Of a DNA stretch of 53,144 nt, positions 37,490 to 47,317 are shown piece by piece. The translations under genes and the position numbers were made by a program. Under the pieces are notes generated by a model. The model was given only the letters and a program-made list of their open reading frames with translations. It ran no database searches and was not told where the DNA came from. The stretch is from Anoxybacillus sp. J5B_2022 (GTDB lineage: Bacteria > Bacillota > Bacilli > Bacillales > Anoxybacillaceae). Location: positions 1-53,144 of the forward strand of contig NZ_JAPSMC010000018.1 of assembly GCF_026847645.1 (NCBI RefSeq), written 5' to 3'. The stretch's first letter is position 1; each line of letters opens with the position of its first letter.

Positions 37490-40400
37490 ACATTATTTCT
37501 AAACTGACGAGTGTGCCGCGCCCCGATGGTTCTGCCGGTTTGACGACAAGCCGTTTCGGCAGGCGGGCACGCAGTTCTTGAACGTGGCTGATCACACCGA
37601 TTGCCATATCGTTTGCTTGCAACCTTTCAAGCGTCGTAATGACGACATCGAGCAATTCACTATCGAGCGTGCCGAAGCCTTCGTCTAAAAAGAAAAATTG
37701 CAATGGATATTCACCGCGCAATTGAATTTGCGCAGATAAAGCAAGCGCCAATGATAAGGATGTTAAAAATGTTTCTCCACCTGACAACGTCGTCACCGGG
37801 CGACGAACTCCGCCATTAGCGTCATCACGGATCATAAAGCCGCCTTCGGAATCAACTTCAATCGCATATCGTTGCCGCGTTAACGCACCAAGTCGCTCAG
37901 AAGCATCGCGTGTCACACGAATGAGTTGCTCTTCTGCGATAAACTCGACGAAGCTATTGCCGCGTAGTACACTTTGCAGCTCGCGGTATTGATTAACTAG
38001 CCTTTCTACAACGATTCGTTGCCGTTCGAGCTCTTGAAAACGGACGTGTTTTTCTTGCAACTCTTCCATTTTCGTTTTTGCTGAAGCGGCTCGTTCAATG
38101 CATTCCGTCATCTTCGTTTCTTGTTCGCGGCGTAGCTGTTCTGTTTGGCGCCATTGCTCTTCTGTCATTTCTTCCCCATTCATCATCGTTGTAATTCGTT
38201 TCCATTCGTTTTGCCATTTGAGCTTGTTGTCACGATGCTGCGCGATCTGTTCAGAAATAGCCGCTTTCTCTTCTACCGTTAATAGCGCTTGGCGGATGTC
38301 ATCATTTGACGACCACTCACTTTTCGCCAGTCGTTCATTCCATTCGGCTTGCGCTTGTTCCCAGCGCTTGTTACTTTCCAAAAACGCCAGCTGCGCAGCC
38401 TGATAGTTTGCTTGTAGCACTTGGTATTGCCGTTGTATCTGCGTCCATGTTTCGTACGTTTCTGTTTCTTGCTGTTGCAGTTGTACTATCTGTTGCTCCG
38501 TTTTTGCTAGTAAATGAGCAACCTCTTCTGGCTTCACTTGAAACGGTAGTGCCCGTTCGTATTCTTCGTATTGCTGCTGTTTCATTTGTTGCAATGTAGC
38601 TTGTTCTGCTTTTGCCCGTTCAAGCTGTTGCCACTGTTCTTTCAGTTGTTCGCGCTCATTATTTTTTTCTTCTAAAAAACGGATGCTTTTCTCAATGCGC
38701 TCTTGCAGCGACTGCGCTTCTTTTTCATCTGCTTGCAATTGTTTCATCGTTTGTTCGATCGTTTCAAACACTAAATCTGGATATATCTCCCGCCACTTTT
38801 GCAGCCGCTCCTCACGAACAAGCATGCGCTCCTTGTATTTTTCGCCCCGTTCGTTTATTTCCCGTTCCAACGCCGCTTGTTGGTGCAATAACTCTTGTTG
38901 CTTCATTTCTAGCATTTTTCGCTGTTTCAATAGCTCATTTGTTGCTTCTTGGCATTGCACATAATCTTGCTGCAACGCTTTCACTTCTACGGAAATATGC
39001 TTTAATTGTTCCGTGAACGAACGTTCTTTTGCACTTTCCACTTCCCTCTTTACTTTTTCAGCATCGCTTGCTAATAGTGTCTCTGTTGTTCCCGCCGTCA
39101 TAAGCTCTGCTAATTGCTGTATCTTCATTTTCAACGTTTGCAGCGGTTGAACAAGTAACTGGGCTTGCTCTAACTGCTGCTCCCATTCTTCGAGCTGTTG
39201 TTCGTTCTCGCTAGTCGGCGGCTGTGCCGGTTGTGGATGGTGAACAGAGCCGCAAACGGGACAAGGGCTACCGGCTTGCAATGTCGCAGCTAACAAAGCA
39301 GCTGTGTGACGCATTCGCTCTTGTTGGGCTGCTTTTTGTGCCTGTTTCATTTTATAAAGCAGCTTTTCTAGCTCCGTTTCGTGCTCACACACAAGGTGAT
39401 ATAGCCTTTCGGTTCGATGAAAATGCGCTCGCTCTTTTTTCTTGAAAGTTTCCCATCGTTCTGCTTCCGCCTGTACTATTTTTACAAGTTCGTCATGCTG
39501 CGCTTGCTTTTGCCGCCATTCGTCACGAATTTCTTGAAGCGCCCGCTCCAGTGAATGAATTTCTCTTTTTTCTTCGTATGCTTGGTAAATACGTTCTTTT
39601 CGTTGCACGTCGACTTGTTTTTGTTGCCACGATTCTTTTAGCCATTTTTGTTTTTCCAATGCACGTTCGTAAAGGTCGGATAGTTGTTCGAGAGCTTGTT
39701 TGATTTGCTCTTCTTTTTCCGTGAGAGTCGCAAGCTGACTTCCGCTCGCTGCGATCTCTTGTTCGATGCTTTTCATCCGCTCAAACAGCTGTTGCGCCTG
39801 TAACAACTGCTCTTTTTTTTGCAGCCACTTCGGCTCTTCCTCGCTTTTTTTCGTTCGAATCAAACGGTATGCCTCCGCCGCTTGCTCATATTGTTGCCGT
39901 ACAACGTGCAGCTGCTTTTCTGTTGTTTCCAACTCCTTTGCCCACTTCTCGGCCTCCTGCTTCGTTTGTTCGTATTGTTGAAGATACGGCAGCAATCGCT
40001 CCGCTTCCTCTGCTCGCTTTTGCTTTCGTTCGAGGTGGGCGATCGTTTCTTCGTTTTGCTGACATAGAGCTAGCTGCTGTTCAGCGTATTCTTTTTCCTT
40101 CTGCCATTGCCATAGTTGTTTCTCTCGCTCATAGCGTTCGATTATTTGCGCGAGCCGCTCTTTTTGTAGTTCAAGTTCACACTCAAGCGCCTCTAGCTGC
40201 CGTTTTTGTTCCGCAAGCGCTGCTTGAGAAGCGTCGCCAAGCCCTGCCTGTTCAGCTCGGATCGCATCTAAATTTGCCATTACCGTTGCCAGTTTTGTTT
40301 TTAATTTTTCGTTCAGTTCGTCACCGTATCGTTCAAGGTTAAACAGCCGTTGGAGCATTTGCCGCCGCTCTACGCCCTTTAGCGATAAAAATTCCGCGAA

Positions 40401-40862
40401 CTTCCCTTGGGGAAGAACGACTGCGCGAGTAAAGTCTTTCATTTCTAATCCGAGCAGCTGCTTCACTCGTTCATCGACATCCCGCGCTTTGTCCGCCAGC
40501 ACGACCCGTTCGCTTCCTTCTTCTATCAAGCGGCTGATGGCCGTTTTGACGCGCCATTCATCGCTCCGTTTAAACGTTCGTTCGACCGTATATCGCTTTT
40601 TTCCGGCGGCGTTCATTAATTCAAACGTGAATGAAACGGATAGCTCGTTTTCTGCATGGTTCATAATGCCGTGCGTATTGTTCGCGGCCCGTTCCACGTT
40701 GCCGTATAATGCCAACGTCATCGCATCTAAAATCGACGATTTCCCGCTTCCCGTCGGTCCGAAAATGCCAAAAAGCCCACCTTCGCACAGCTTTTCAAAA
40801 TCAATCGTTTGCTTTTCGCGGAAGCTATGTAATCCTGCCACGGTTAAGCGAATTGGCTTCAT
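37488..40862 (-). CDS. sbcC: Nuclease SbcCD subunit C
   Basis: A 1124-aa SMC-like ATPase (Rad50 type) that with SbcD opens hairpins and trims DNA ends. Walker A is GPTGSGKSS near residue 35, then long coiled coils on both sides of a zinc-hook CPVC near 533. The signature LSGGETFLTSLSLALALS and Walker B FFFLDEGFGTLD lie near the C-terminus. Full length. The start follows GGTGTGGAGCA. In related genomes sbcC directly follows sbcD. Here an IS605/IS1341-type element of about 1.5 kb sits between them, ending a few bases upstream of this start, so expression may depend on read-through of the element. Confidence 0.94.
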   Translation of the reverse strand: MKPIRLTVAGLHSFREKQTIDFEKLCEGGLFGIFGPTGSGKSSILDAMTLALYGNVERAANNTHGIMNHAENELSVSFTFELMNAAGKKRYTVERTFKRSDEWRVKTAISRLIEEGSERVVLADKARDVDERVKQLLGLEMKDFTRAVVLPQGKFAEFLSLKGVERRQMLQRLFNLERYGDELNEKLKTKLATVMANLDAIRAEQAGLGDASQAALAEQKRQLEALECELELQKERLAQIIERYEREKQLWQWQKEKEYAEQQLALCQQNEETIAHLERKQKRAEEAERLLPYLQQYEQTKQEAEKWAKELETTEKQLHVVRQQYEQAAEAYRLIRTKKSEEEPKWLQKKEQLLQAQQLFERMKSIEQEIAASGSQLATLTEKEEQIKQALEQLSDLYERALEKQKWLKESWQQKQVDVQRKERIYQAYEEKREIHSLERALQEIRDEWRQKQAQHDELVKIVQAEAERWETFKKKERAHFHRTERLYHLVCEHETELEKLLYKMKQAQKAAQQERMRHTAALLAATLQAGSPCPVCGSVHHPQPAQPPTSENEQQLEEWEQQLEQAQLLVQPLQTLKMKIQQLAELMTAGTTETLLASDAEKVKREVESAKERSFTEQLKHISVEVKALQQDYVQCQEATNELLKQRKMLEMKQQELLHQQAALEREINERGEKYKERMLVREERLQKWREIYPDLVFETIEQTMKQLQADEKEAQSLQERIEKSIRFLEEKNNEREQLKEQWQQLERAKAEQATLQQMKQQQYEEYERALPFQVKPEEVAHLLAKTEQQIVQLQQQETETYETWTQIQRQYQVLQANYQAAQLAFLESNKRWEQAQAEWNERLAKSEWSSNDDIRQALLTVEEKAAISEQIAQHRDNKLKWQNEWKRITTMMNGEEMTEEQWRQTEQLRREQETKMTECIERAASAKTKMEELQEKHVRFQELERQRIVVERLVNQYRELQSVLRGNSFVEFIAEEQLIRVTRDASERLGALTRQRYAIEVDSEGGFMIRDDANGGVRRPVTTLSGGETFLTSLSLALALSAQIQLRGEYPLQFFFLDEGFGTLDSELLDVVITTLERLQANDMAIGVISHVQELRARLPKRLVVKPAEPSGRGTLVSLEIM

Positions 40863-40880
40863 TGCTCCACACCGTTACAG

Positions 40881-41060
40881 AAAACTTACAAGACTTTATA
40901 AGAAACTTATAAAGGTCTACGTTTCCTTCCTTGTTCATCGCGTCCGATTTCGCCAAAGCTACTCTCGTTTTGTGCGGCGCTCCGAAGGCTTTACTTCCCC
41001 ACTAACGTATGGGTACATGTCGTGCTATATGCTAGATGTGGCATAGTTTCTCAAATTGAT
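40881..41060 (-). ncRNA. Possible omega-RNA / right end of the IS element
   Basis: The 3' end of tnpB and the 145 nt after it contain several stems and finish with the right-end hairpin at 40894-40914. In active elements this transcript is the guide RNA of TnpB, with the guide taken from sequence beyond the right end (here the start of sbcC). Structure and boundaries are inferred from position. Confidence 0.4.
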
Positions 41061-42325
41061 GCTAGCATTCAAATCACGATCGATTTCCATCCCACACGCT
41101 TCACAGCGGTATATTCGTTCGGATAAAGAAAGCTTCTCTTTCACATGACCGCAACGGCTACACCTTTTGCTTGAAGGATAAAAACGATCTGCCACGATCA
41201 ACTCGATGCCATGCCATGCACATTTGTACGTCATTTGTCGTTTGAACTCGTGGAATGTTTGTTGTTGAATCGCTTTGGATAGCTTACGGTTTTTTAACAT
41301 GCCACTTGTATTTAAATGTTCCATCACGACATACGCTGGCTTGGTTTTCACCAACGCTGTTGTGATGTGGTGGGTGTGGTTTAACTGTATGTTTTTCAGC
41401 CTTCGGCGTTTTTTCAACACAAGGAATTCAAGTTTCTTGATATTTTCCGTTTTTCTGTAACGGAATTCACCTCCTTCGGTTTGAATTTTATTCATTTCAT
41501 ATTTTCGCGACAGTTTTCTTTGTAGTCGCTTGATCTGTTTTTCAAGCTTTTTCACTTTCGGCGTGTGGTTGATGTTAGGAAATGTCATGCCATTGCTGAC
41601 AGTAGCTAAATGTTTGACACCTAAATCAATCCCGATGCCTTCGTTGTACGTTTCATGATTCCCTTCGGCTTCTTCTACACCGATTGTTAAAAACCAATGC
41701 AGTCCATCAAACACGATTCGTGGGTTGACGTATTTCACATGTTTTCCATATGAAATACGACCTCGTTCCGCCAAACGAATCCAATTGAATTTTTGTTTGT
41801 TTTTCTTTTTCGAAGGTGTGAGTTTCTCTAGTTTCACGTGTGTGTCGGTCACTTTGATTTTTGAAGTATCTTGATAAAAACTTGGGCGCGTTCGTTTTTT
41901 CGTTTTGAACTTCGGAAACTTCGTCCGCCCTTCAAAAAAGTGTTTGTAGGCATTCGTTGCATCTTTGATCGCTTGTTTTGTGATGTTGTTTGAGAATTGA
42001 TTGAGCCATGCATATTCTTTCGTTTGTTTCAGCTTCGTTAGCCTTTTTCTTATTTCACCGTCTTTCAAAAACTTACCGCCTTGTTTGTCATTCTCTTGTT
42101 GTTGTGCTAATGTAAAGTTATATGCCCATCTATATAAGTTGAATTTATGTTTTACAGTGAATCCATTCAATAATCTCGTCTTATCCCACTATGAATAACA
42201 TAATTATAAGCATTCAAAAGCACGAAAATCTTTATTGCTGCTTATATAGCAACACCAGCGCATTGAAATAGCTTCGTCTTTTGCTTATTGTTGGGCAGAA
42301 GCATGACTTTGTACGTTTTAATCAT
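41025..42325 (-). pseudogene. tnpB: TnpB RNA-guided nuclease gene, interrupted
   Basis: The true amino end is at 42325: AGGAG, then MIKTYKVMLLPNNKQKTKLF and QCAGVA, where the frame is broken by a 114-bp insertion (42133-42246). It resumes with RWAYNFTLAQQQEND. Without the insertion and one TA copy the reading GTT GCT AGA TGG joins exactly and gives 394 aa, normal for TnpB. The rest is intact: RuvC Asp in GIDLGVKHLA, Glu in VVMEHLN, Asp in EIDRDLNAS, and zinc cysteines CSRCG and CEACG. A TTG at 42170 could restart a 381-aa product without the first strand. It would carry 13 residues coded by the insertion, so activity is doubtful. Confidence 0.85.
42133..42246. mobile_element. MITE-like 114-bp insertion inside tnpB
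   Basis: The inserted segment begins TATAAG and ends CTTATA (inverted), flanked on both sides by the dinucleotide TA (42131-42132 and 42247-42248). Removing it with one TA restores the tnpB frame at a conserved site. TA duplication is typical of IS630/Tc1-mariner elements and their MITEs. It has no coding capacity, and the inverted repeats are only weakly matched beyond 6 bp. Confidence 0.65.
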
Positions 42326-42430
42326 CCTGACCCAACTCCTGAATCATTTTCTTCGCTTTGTTGGCAATACCGAAAAATATATAAAATGTATACAAATGTT
42401 TATAAAATTTTGTAGATATTATTTAACAGT

Positions 42431-43597
42431 TCATTCACCCCCGTCTTCCTCAGCAAGCAGCTCCATAAACAGCCGAACTAGCTCCGCTGTCGGCTTAGCC
42501 CCGCCCGTTTGTTTTTCGTAAAAACGTTCGAACAACGTTTCCATCGGAACGTTTTCTCGCATTTCCCATGCGAATTCTTCTTTCTGTAAAAAGTGCGGGC
42601 GAATGTAGACGAATCCTTCATGTCGCTTGCGCAACCGCTGAATGTCTTCTAGCGTCAATGAATGCTCGACGTAAATTTCTAAGTCAATCCACGCATTTCG
42701 GTCTCTTCCCTCATCTAGCCAACGATATACTTGCGCGATACCTTCCGTCGCTTTCCATTTGACAAGCGGTCGCCCGCTAGAAAGCGGAATTTCCAATACA
42801 TTTGCCGGCTGGCCGGGTTTTACATCAACAATCGTTACCGACTTCGCATATCCTGCTTCTGAAAAGCTGTAAGCTAGCGGTGAACCGGAGTAGCGGGCCG
42901 GCTGAAGGGCGTGTTTTACGTTTTGCGGGCGGTGCAAATGCCCAAGCGCAACATACTGTGCATCTTTTGGAAACCGTTCCGGTGAAACGGTATAGGCCCC
43001 GCCGACTTCAATCGGCCGCTCTGAATCCGATGTCGCTCCACCGGCGACATAAAGGTGGCTCATGGCGATATTGACCGCATCAGCGCGAAACTGTTTATTC
43101 ATCGCGGCAAACAACTCGCCAATTTTTTCGTCATATCGGTTACGCAGTTGTTGCTCGTCGCCCTCAGCGGCCAATAGTTGCGAAAGCCGCGATTCAGACG
43201 GATACGGAAGGGCGGCTAGCACCATCGTTTCGTCACATGATGGAACATAAATCGTCTGTACCTCAATGGTCGGCAAACCGAGCAAAATAATCGAATGGGT
43301 AGCCGCCAACACGGACGCAGCCGTGAGGCGGTCCGGATGGTCATGGTTTCCTGCAATGACCGCTACCGGCCGCCTCCCACCGTCGGATAGCCTCGCAAGA
43401 CTTTCGTAAAAGAGCTGCTCGGCTGCTGCTGGCGGGTTAACGGTATCAAACGCATCGCCTGCTAGTAATACGGCGTCGATCTGCTCTTGTTCCACAATGG
43501 AAACAAGTTCATCGATAAATTGTTCTTGCTCGCGGAACCGACTCCGGCCTTCGAGCGTTTTTCCTAAATGCCAATCGGCAGTATGCAAAACTCGCAC
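42431..43597 (-). CDS. sbcD: Nuclease SbcCD subunit D
   Basis: A 388-aa Mre11-type phosphoesterase, the nuclease partner of SbcC. Metal-binding motifs: TADWHLGKTLEG at the start, LAGDAFDTVNPP near 45, IAGNHDHPDRLTA near 82, MSHLYVAGG near 185 and ALGHLHRPQNV near 220. The C-terminal cap follows. It starts 12 nt after addA on the same strand. All motifs are intact, but its partner gene lies beyond an IS insertion. Confidence 0.94.
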   Translation of the reverse strand: MRVLHTADWHLGKTLEGRSRFREQEQFIDELVSIVEQEQIDAVLLAGDAFDTVNPPAAAEQLFYESLARLSDGGRRPVAVIAGNHDHPDRLTAASVLAATHSIILLGLPTIEVQTIYVPSCDETMVLAALPYPSESRLSQLLAAEGDEQQLRNRYDEKIGELFAAMNKQFRADAVNIAMSHLYVAGGATSDSERPIEVGGAYTVSPERFPKDAQYVALGHLHRPQNVKHALQPARYSGSPLAYSFSEAGYAKSVTIVDVKPGQPANVLEIPLSSGRPLVKWKATEGIAQVYRWLDEGRDRNAWIDLEIYVEHSLTLEDIQRLRKRHEGFVYIRPHFLQKEEFAWEMRENVPMETLFERFYEKQTGGAKPTAELVRLFMELLAEEDGGE

Positions 43598-43609
43598 CCT
43601 TCTCCCCTC

Positions 43610-46600
43610 CTACATTGGAAACAGTTGCGCACAGTCAAACACATAAATGTAGCATTCGTCGACGCGCTTTTTCCAAATTTGTTCGATCGCTCGGCGATAC
43701 AGTTCCATTTGCACACGATAACGCTCGATCATCAATGTTTGCACATCATTCACCCAACGAACATGATCGGTTTTAAAATCAATGAGCACGAATCCTTGTT
43801 CATCTTCAAAGATGCAGTCAAACACCCCTTGAACGAGCACCGTTTCTTCCCCGTCGTTCCATTGTGCATACGTTTCATGCGCCGGAAGTGCCAAGCTGAA
43901 TGGTACTTCGCGTTCCACATGCGCTGCTTGGCGCAGACGGCGACCGATATCAGTTTGAAAAAAGGTTAAAATGCTAGCAATATCCACTTCTTGCGCCTGC
44001 TCGTCGGTCAACCATTCCCCGTGCACCATTTTCGCAATTTGTTCGCGAATCGCTGCTTCCGTGATGTCCCGTGTTAAGTCGATATGCTGCATCACAAGGT
44101 GCATGACCGTTCCTTTTTCAGTGGGACTTAATTTTTTCGCCTGCATAAAACGAGGCCGTTCCGTTATTTCCGTGCGAAACGGACGCAACAACGCTTGATC
44201 GCCGTGAACGCCAAACGTTTCCCGCTGCCGTTTTAATTCTGACACAGTCTGTTTCGCACGAGAGATGGTCGATGACCAGTGCGGATATAACCAATTCATC
44301 CGCCGTTTCACTTCTTCATGAAAGCTGCTTTGCAGCGGGACAGGCTCAAGCCGTTGCAATAATTCGCTCATTTGCTCCGCTGTTCGCTCCGGCTCATGCG
44401 CTTGCTTGTAAAACTCCGAAGCAGCAACGACTTGCACAGTCCATCGGGACGGATGGACAGCAATTTCGCTTTGTTCAATGCGGCCGTGATGAAGCGGTAA
44501 GCTGTCGGCATGGCGGATGAGCGCATGTCCAATCCAGTCTAAATAGCTTTTCGCTGAAGCGCGCACATAATCAGGCAACAGCCAATTTTCATGCGCCCGT
44601 ACGGATTGCCATCTTTTTTTCTCGTTTTCTAGCTTTTTCACTGTCCCGACTAAATATAGTTTTTCTTTTGCCCTCGTTAACGCGACATATAAGACGCGCA
44701 TTTCTTCTGCGAACAATTCAAGCGCCTGCTTTTTTTTCACCGCTAATTGCGCGAGTGTCGGATAGCTGACGCGCAAATGCGGATGAACAAAATGCGTCGC
44801 AAAGCCGAGATCTTTATCCAATAAATCGTTTCGCCGTAAATCTTGCATATTAAAGCTTTTTCCTAATCCAGCGACAAAAACGACTGGAAACTCTAAGCCT
44901 TTGCTTTTATGAATCGTCATTAACCGTACGACATCTTCTTGCTCGCCGAGTGCTCGCGCTGCGCCAAAATCATCGTTGCGCTCTTGCATGCGCTCGATAA
45001 AACGTAAAAACCGGAAAATGCCACGGAATGACGTTTTTTCAAATTGCCGCGCCTTTTCATATAACGCCCGCAAGTTCGCCTGCCGCTGTTTGCCGCCTAG
45101 CATGCCGCCTACAAAATCGTAAAAGCCAGTATCGCGGTATATTTTCCAAAGCAATTCCGCCAGCGAGTTTTGTCGTGCAGCTGTCCGCCAAGTTGGCAAT
45201 TGTGCGGCAAATGGTGCAATTTTATGATGTAGCACTGCTTCTTTTTCACCTAACGGCTGTTTAGTCAAAAAGGCCGAAAACGCTTCATAAAAAGATCCTT
45301 TCGGTTTTTCAAGCCGCAAAAGCGCTAGTTCGTTTTCATCCAATCCAACAATCGGCGAGCGAAGCACCGCTGCAAACGGAATGTCTTGATACGGGTTGTC
45401 GATCACTTTTAACAATGACAACATGATTGATACTTCCGTTGCCGCAAAATAGCCCGATGAAAGTTCGGTATAAATTGGGATTCCTTGCTTCCGGAATTCT
45501 TCCATCATTTGCGAGGCCCATGGCATCGAGCGCAACAAAATAACGATGTCGCGATACATAATGCGCCGTTCTTTTTGCAAATGACGGTCGTATACGTAAA
45601 ATGGCTCGTCGATCAATTGCTTAATTTTTTGCGCCATCCACCGCGCCTCTAGTTCCGCGTTCTCTAGCTCTTGTTGTTCATTTACCTCGTCTTGTTCTTC
45701 TCCCCCATTATCGGCACGATCGATCACGATACACTCAATCCGATGCTCTTTTTCTGGATAGTACGCAGCCCCAAACTTCAATTCCGCATCGTCGTCATAC
45801 GCAATTTCGCCGACCGTTTCGCCCATGATCTGCTTAAAAATAAAGTTAGTGCCGTCCAAAATTTCACGGCGACTGCGGAAATTTTGCGCCAAGTCAATGC
45901 GAACGCCCGTCCCTGCTTCATTTGGTGAAAACCGACGATATTTCGTTAAAAAGAGAAACGGCTCAGCCAAACGGAATCGGTAGATGGACTGCTTTACATC
46001 CCCAACCATAAATAAATTGCCCGCGGCTTCTTCCTCGTGAATCACTAGCCGCAAAATCGTTTCTTGGACCATGTTGACGTCCTGGTACTCGTCAATGAGC
46101 ACTTCTTCAAACTGCGCGCGGTAGTCAAGGGCCGCGTCAGAAGGAAGTAGCTGTTTCGGCGTCGACGAAGGATGCCGCAAAATTCGCAGACAGTAATGCT
46201 CTAAATCGGAAAAATCGACAATGCCTTTTTCTTCTTTCCGTTTTTGGAGTCGTTCGGCCAGTTGTTGAACAAGGTCGACGATCACCTCGACGATCGGCTT
46301 CATTTCTCGCAAATGGCGAAGCCATGTTTCCGGTTGGAACGAGAACAATTCTTCTTTTACGTCTTTCAGTTTCGCTTTCGCTTTGTCTCGTAACTCTTTT
46401 ACAACTTCCGTCAGTTCTTCATCATATGTCCCGTTTTTCGGCTTCCGCTTCGCCGTCGGCCATGTGAGCGCCTGAAACGCTTCATAAAGCTTTTGCCACG
46501 AAGCGTTGCGTGCTTCCTCTAATTGTTGCAATTTCACCAAATCGCCTTCTAATGTTTCTCGAAGATAATCGGGGCCGTTTGGCTCACCCGTCCGCTCAAG

Positions 46601-47317
46601 CGCTTGCTGAAGTAAATGTCGCGCCGCTTGCAATTGAAAGTCAATATGTTGCCATAAATAGCGCACAAACGGAAGCTCATCAATCGCTGTTTCGTCTGCG
46701 ATATCGTACAACGCGATAAGCTGGTTGAGCCATTCGTCCGGATACGGATGGGAACGAGAAAATTCGTATAAACGTAAAATTATCGTTTGTAAATTGGCAT
46801 CGGTCCGATCGCTCGTGTAGCGGTCCACCACACTTAAAAACGCCTCATTTTCTCCTTTTCCATACTGTTCTTCAAACAGTTCTTCGATCACTTCTTCTTT
46901 CAGCAATTCGATTTCTGTTTCATCCGCAATCCGGAAAACAGGATCAATGTGAATCAAATAATAATACTTGCGAATCACTTCTAAACAAAACGAGTGGATC
47001 GTGGAAATCGCCGCTTTTTGTAATAGGCTGAGTTGCCGCCGTAAATGAAGCGAGTGCGGCTTTTCCGCCAGCGCCTTTTCGATTCTTTCTGCGATCCGTT
47101 GACGCATTTCCGCCGCTGCGGCGTTCGTAAACGTCACAACAAGCAACCGATCAATATCAAGCGGGCACTGTTCATCGATAATTTTTTGAATAATCCGTTC
47201 GACAAGCACGGCGGTTTTTCCCGATCCAGCCGCTGCGGCAACGAGCGTATGTGCTCCATCCGTCACAATCGCTCGCCATTGCTCGTCCGTCCATTGTACT
47301 CCTTCTGGTTTTTTCAT
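43610..47317 (-). CDS. addA: ATP-dependent helicase/nuclease subunit A
   Basis: A 1235-aa UvrD-type helicase with a RecB-like nuclease end; with AddB it resects double-strand breaks up to Chi. Walker A is AAAGSGKTAVLVERI near residue 33. Other helicase motifs are VDFSDLEHYC, DEYQDVNMVQE near 410, MVGDVKQSIYRFR near 440 and RLMTIHKSKGLEFPVVFV near 800. The nuclease motif VLIDFKTDHV lies near 1195. The start overlaps the end of addB by 4 nt. Length equals the family norm. Confidence 0.96.
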   Translation of the reverse strand: MKKPEGVQWTDEQWRAIVTDGAHTLVAAAAGSGKTAVLVERIIQKIIDEQCPLDIDRLLVVTFTNAAAAEMRQRIAERIEKALAEKPHSLHLRRQLSLLQKAAISTIHSFCLEVIRKYYYLIHIDPVFRIADETEIELLKEEVIEELFEEQYGKGENEAFLSVVDRYTSDRTDANLQTIILRLYEFSRSHPYPDEWLNQLIALYDIADETAIDELPFVRYLWQHIDFQLQAARHLLQQALERTGEPNGPDYLRETLEGDLVKLQQLEEARNASWQKLYEAFQALTWPTAKRKPKNGTYDEELTEVVKELRDKAKAKLKDVKEELFSFQPETWLRHLREMKPIVEVIVDLVQQLAERLQKRKEEKGIVDFSDLEHYCLRILRHPSSTPKQLLPSDAALDYRAQFEEVLIDEYQDVNMVQETILRLVIHEEEAAGNLFMVGDVKQSIYRFRLAEPFLFLTKYRRFSPNEAGTGVRIDLAQNFRSRREILDGTNFIFKQIMGETVGEIAYDDDAELKFGAAYYPEKEHRIECIVIDRADNGGEEQDEVNEQQELENAELEARWMAQKIKQLIDEPFYVYDRHLQKERRIMYRDIVILLRSMPWASQMMEEFRKQGIPIYTELSSGYFAATEVSIMLSLLKVIDNPYQDIPFAAVLRSPIVGLDENELALLRLEKPKGSFYEAFSAFLTKQPLGEKEAVLHHKIAPFAAQLPTWRTAARQNSLAELLWKIYRDTGFYDFVGGMLGGKQRQANLRALYEKARQFEKTSFRGIFRFLRFIERMQERNDDFGAARALGEQEDVVRLMTIHKSKGLEFPVVFVAGLGKSFNMQDLRRNDLLDKDLGFATHFVHPHLRVSYPTLAQLAVKKKQALELFAEEMRVLYVALTRAKEKLYLVGTVKKLENEKKRWQSVRAHENWLLPDYVRASAKSYLDWIGHALIRHADSLPLHHGRIEQSEIAVHPSRWTVQVVAASEFYKQAHEPERTAEQMSELLQRLEPVPLQSSFHEEVKRRMNWLYPHWSSTISRAKQTVSELKRQRETFGVHGDQALLRPFRTEITERPRFMQAKKLSPTEKGTVMHLVMQHIDLTRDITEAAIREQIAKMVHGEWLTDEQAQEVDIASILTFFQTDIGRRLRQAAHVEREVPFSLALPAHETYAQWNDGEETVLVQGVFDCIFEDEQGFVLIDFKTDHVRWVNDVQTLMIERYRVQMELYRRAIEQIWKKRVDECYIYVFDCAQLFPM

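Larger units (their letters stand above)
40877..42425 (-). mobile_element. IS605/IS1341-type element (tnpB only) between sbcD and sbcC
   Basis: The 1.5-kb stretch between the two repair genes carries a tnpB, no tnpA, and a typical right-end hairpin (CTTTATAAG 40894-40902 with CTTATAAAG 40906-40914). There are no terminal inverted repeats, as expected for this class. The short word ACAG (plus strand) occurs at 40877-40880 and 42426-42429; joining host sequence there would put the sbcC ribosome site right behind the sbcD stop, so I place the ends near these points. The ends are estimates, good to about 10 bp. It cannot move without a TnpA in trans. Confidence 0.65.

Noticed and set aside
38098-40342. 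Several ORFs of 90-157 codons on the strand opposite sbcC
   Set aside because: They mirror the Gln/Glu-rich coiled-coil codons of sbcC, lack ribosome sites and show no protein features.
41025-42170. An apparently intact 381-aa TnpB starting with TTG at 42170
   Set aside because: Its first 13 residues come from an inserted segment. The real amino end, with ATG and ribosome site, is at 42325, so the gene is called interrupted.
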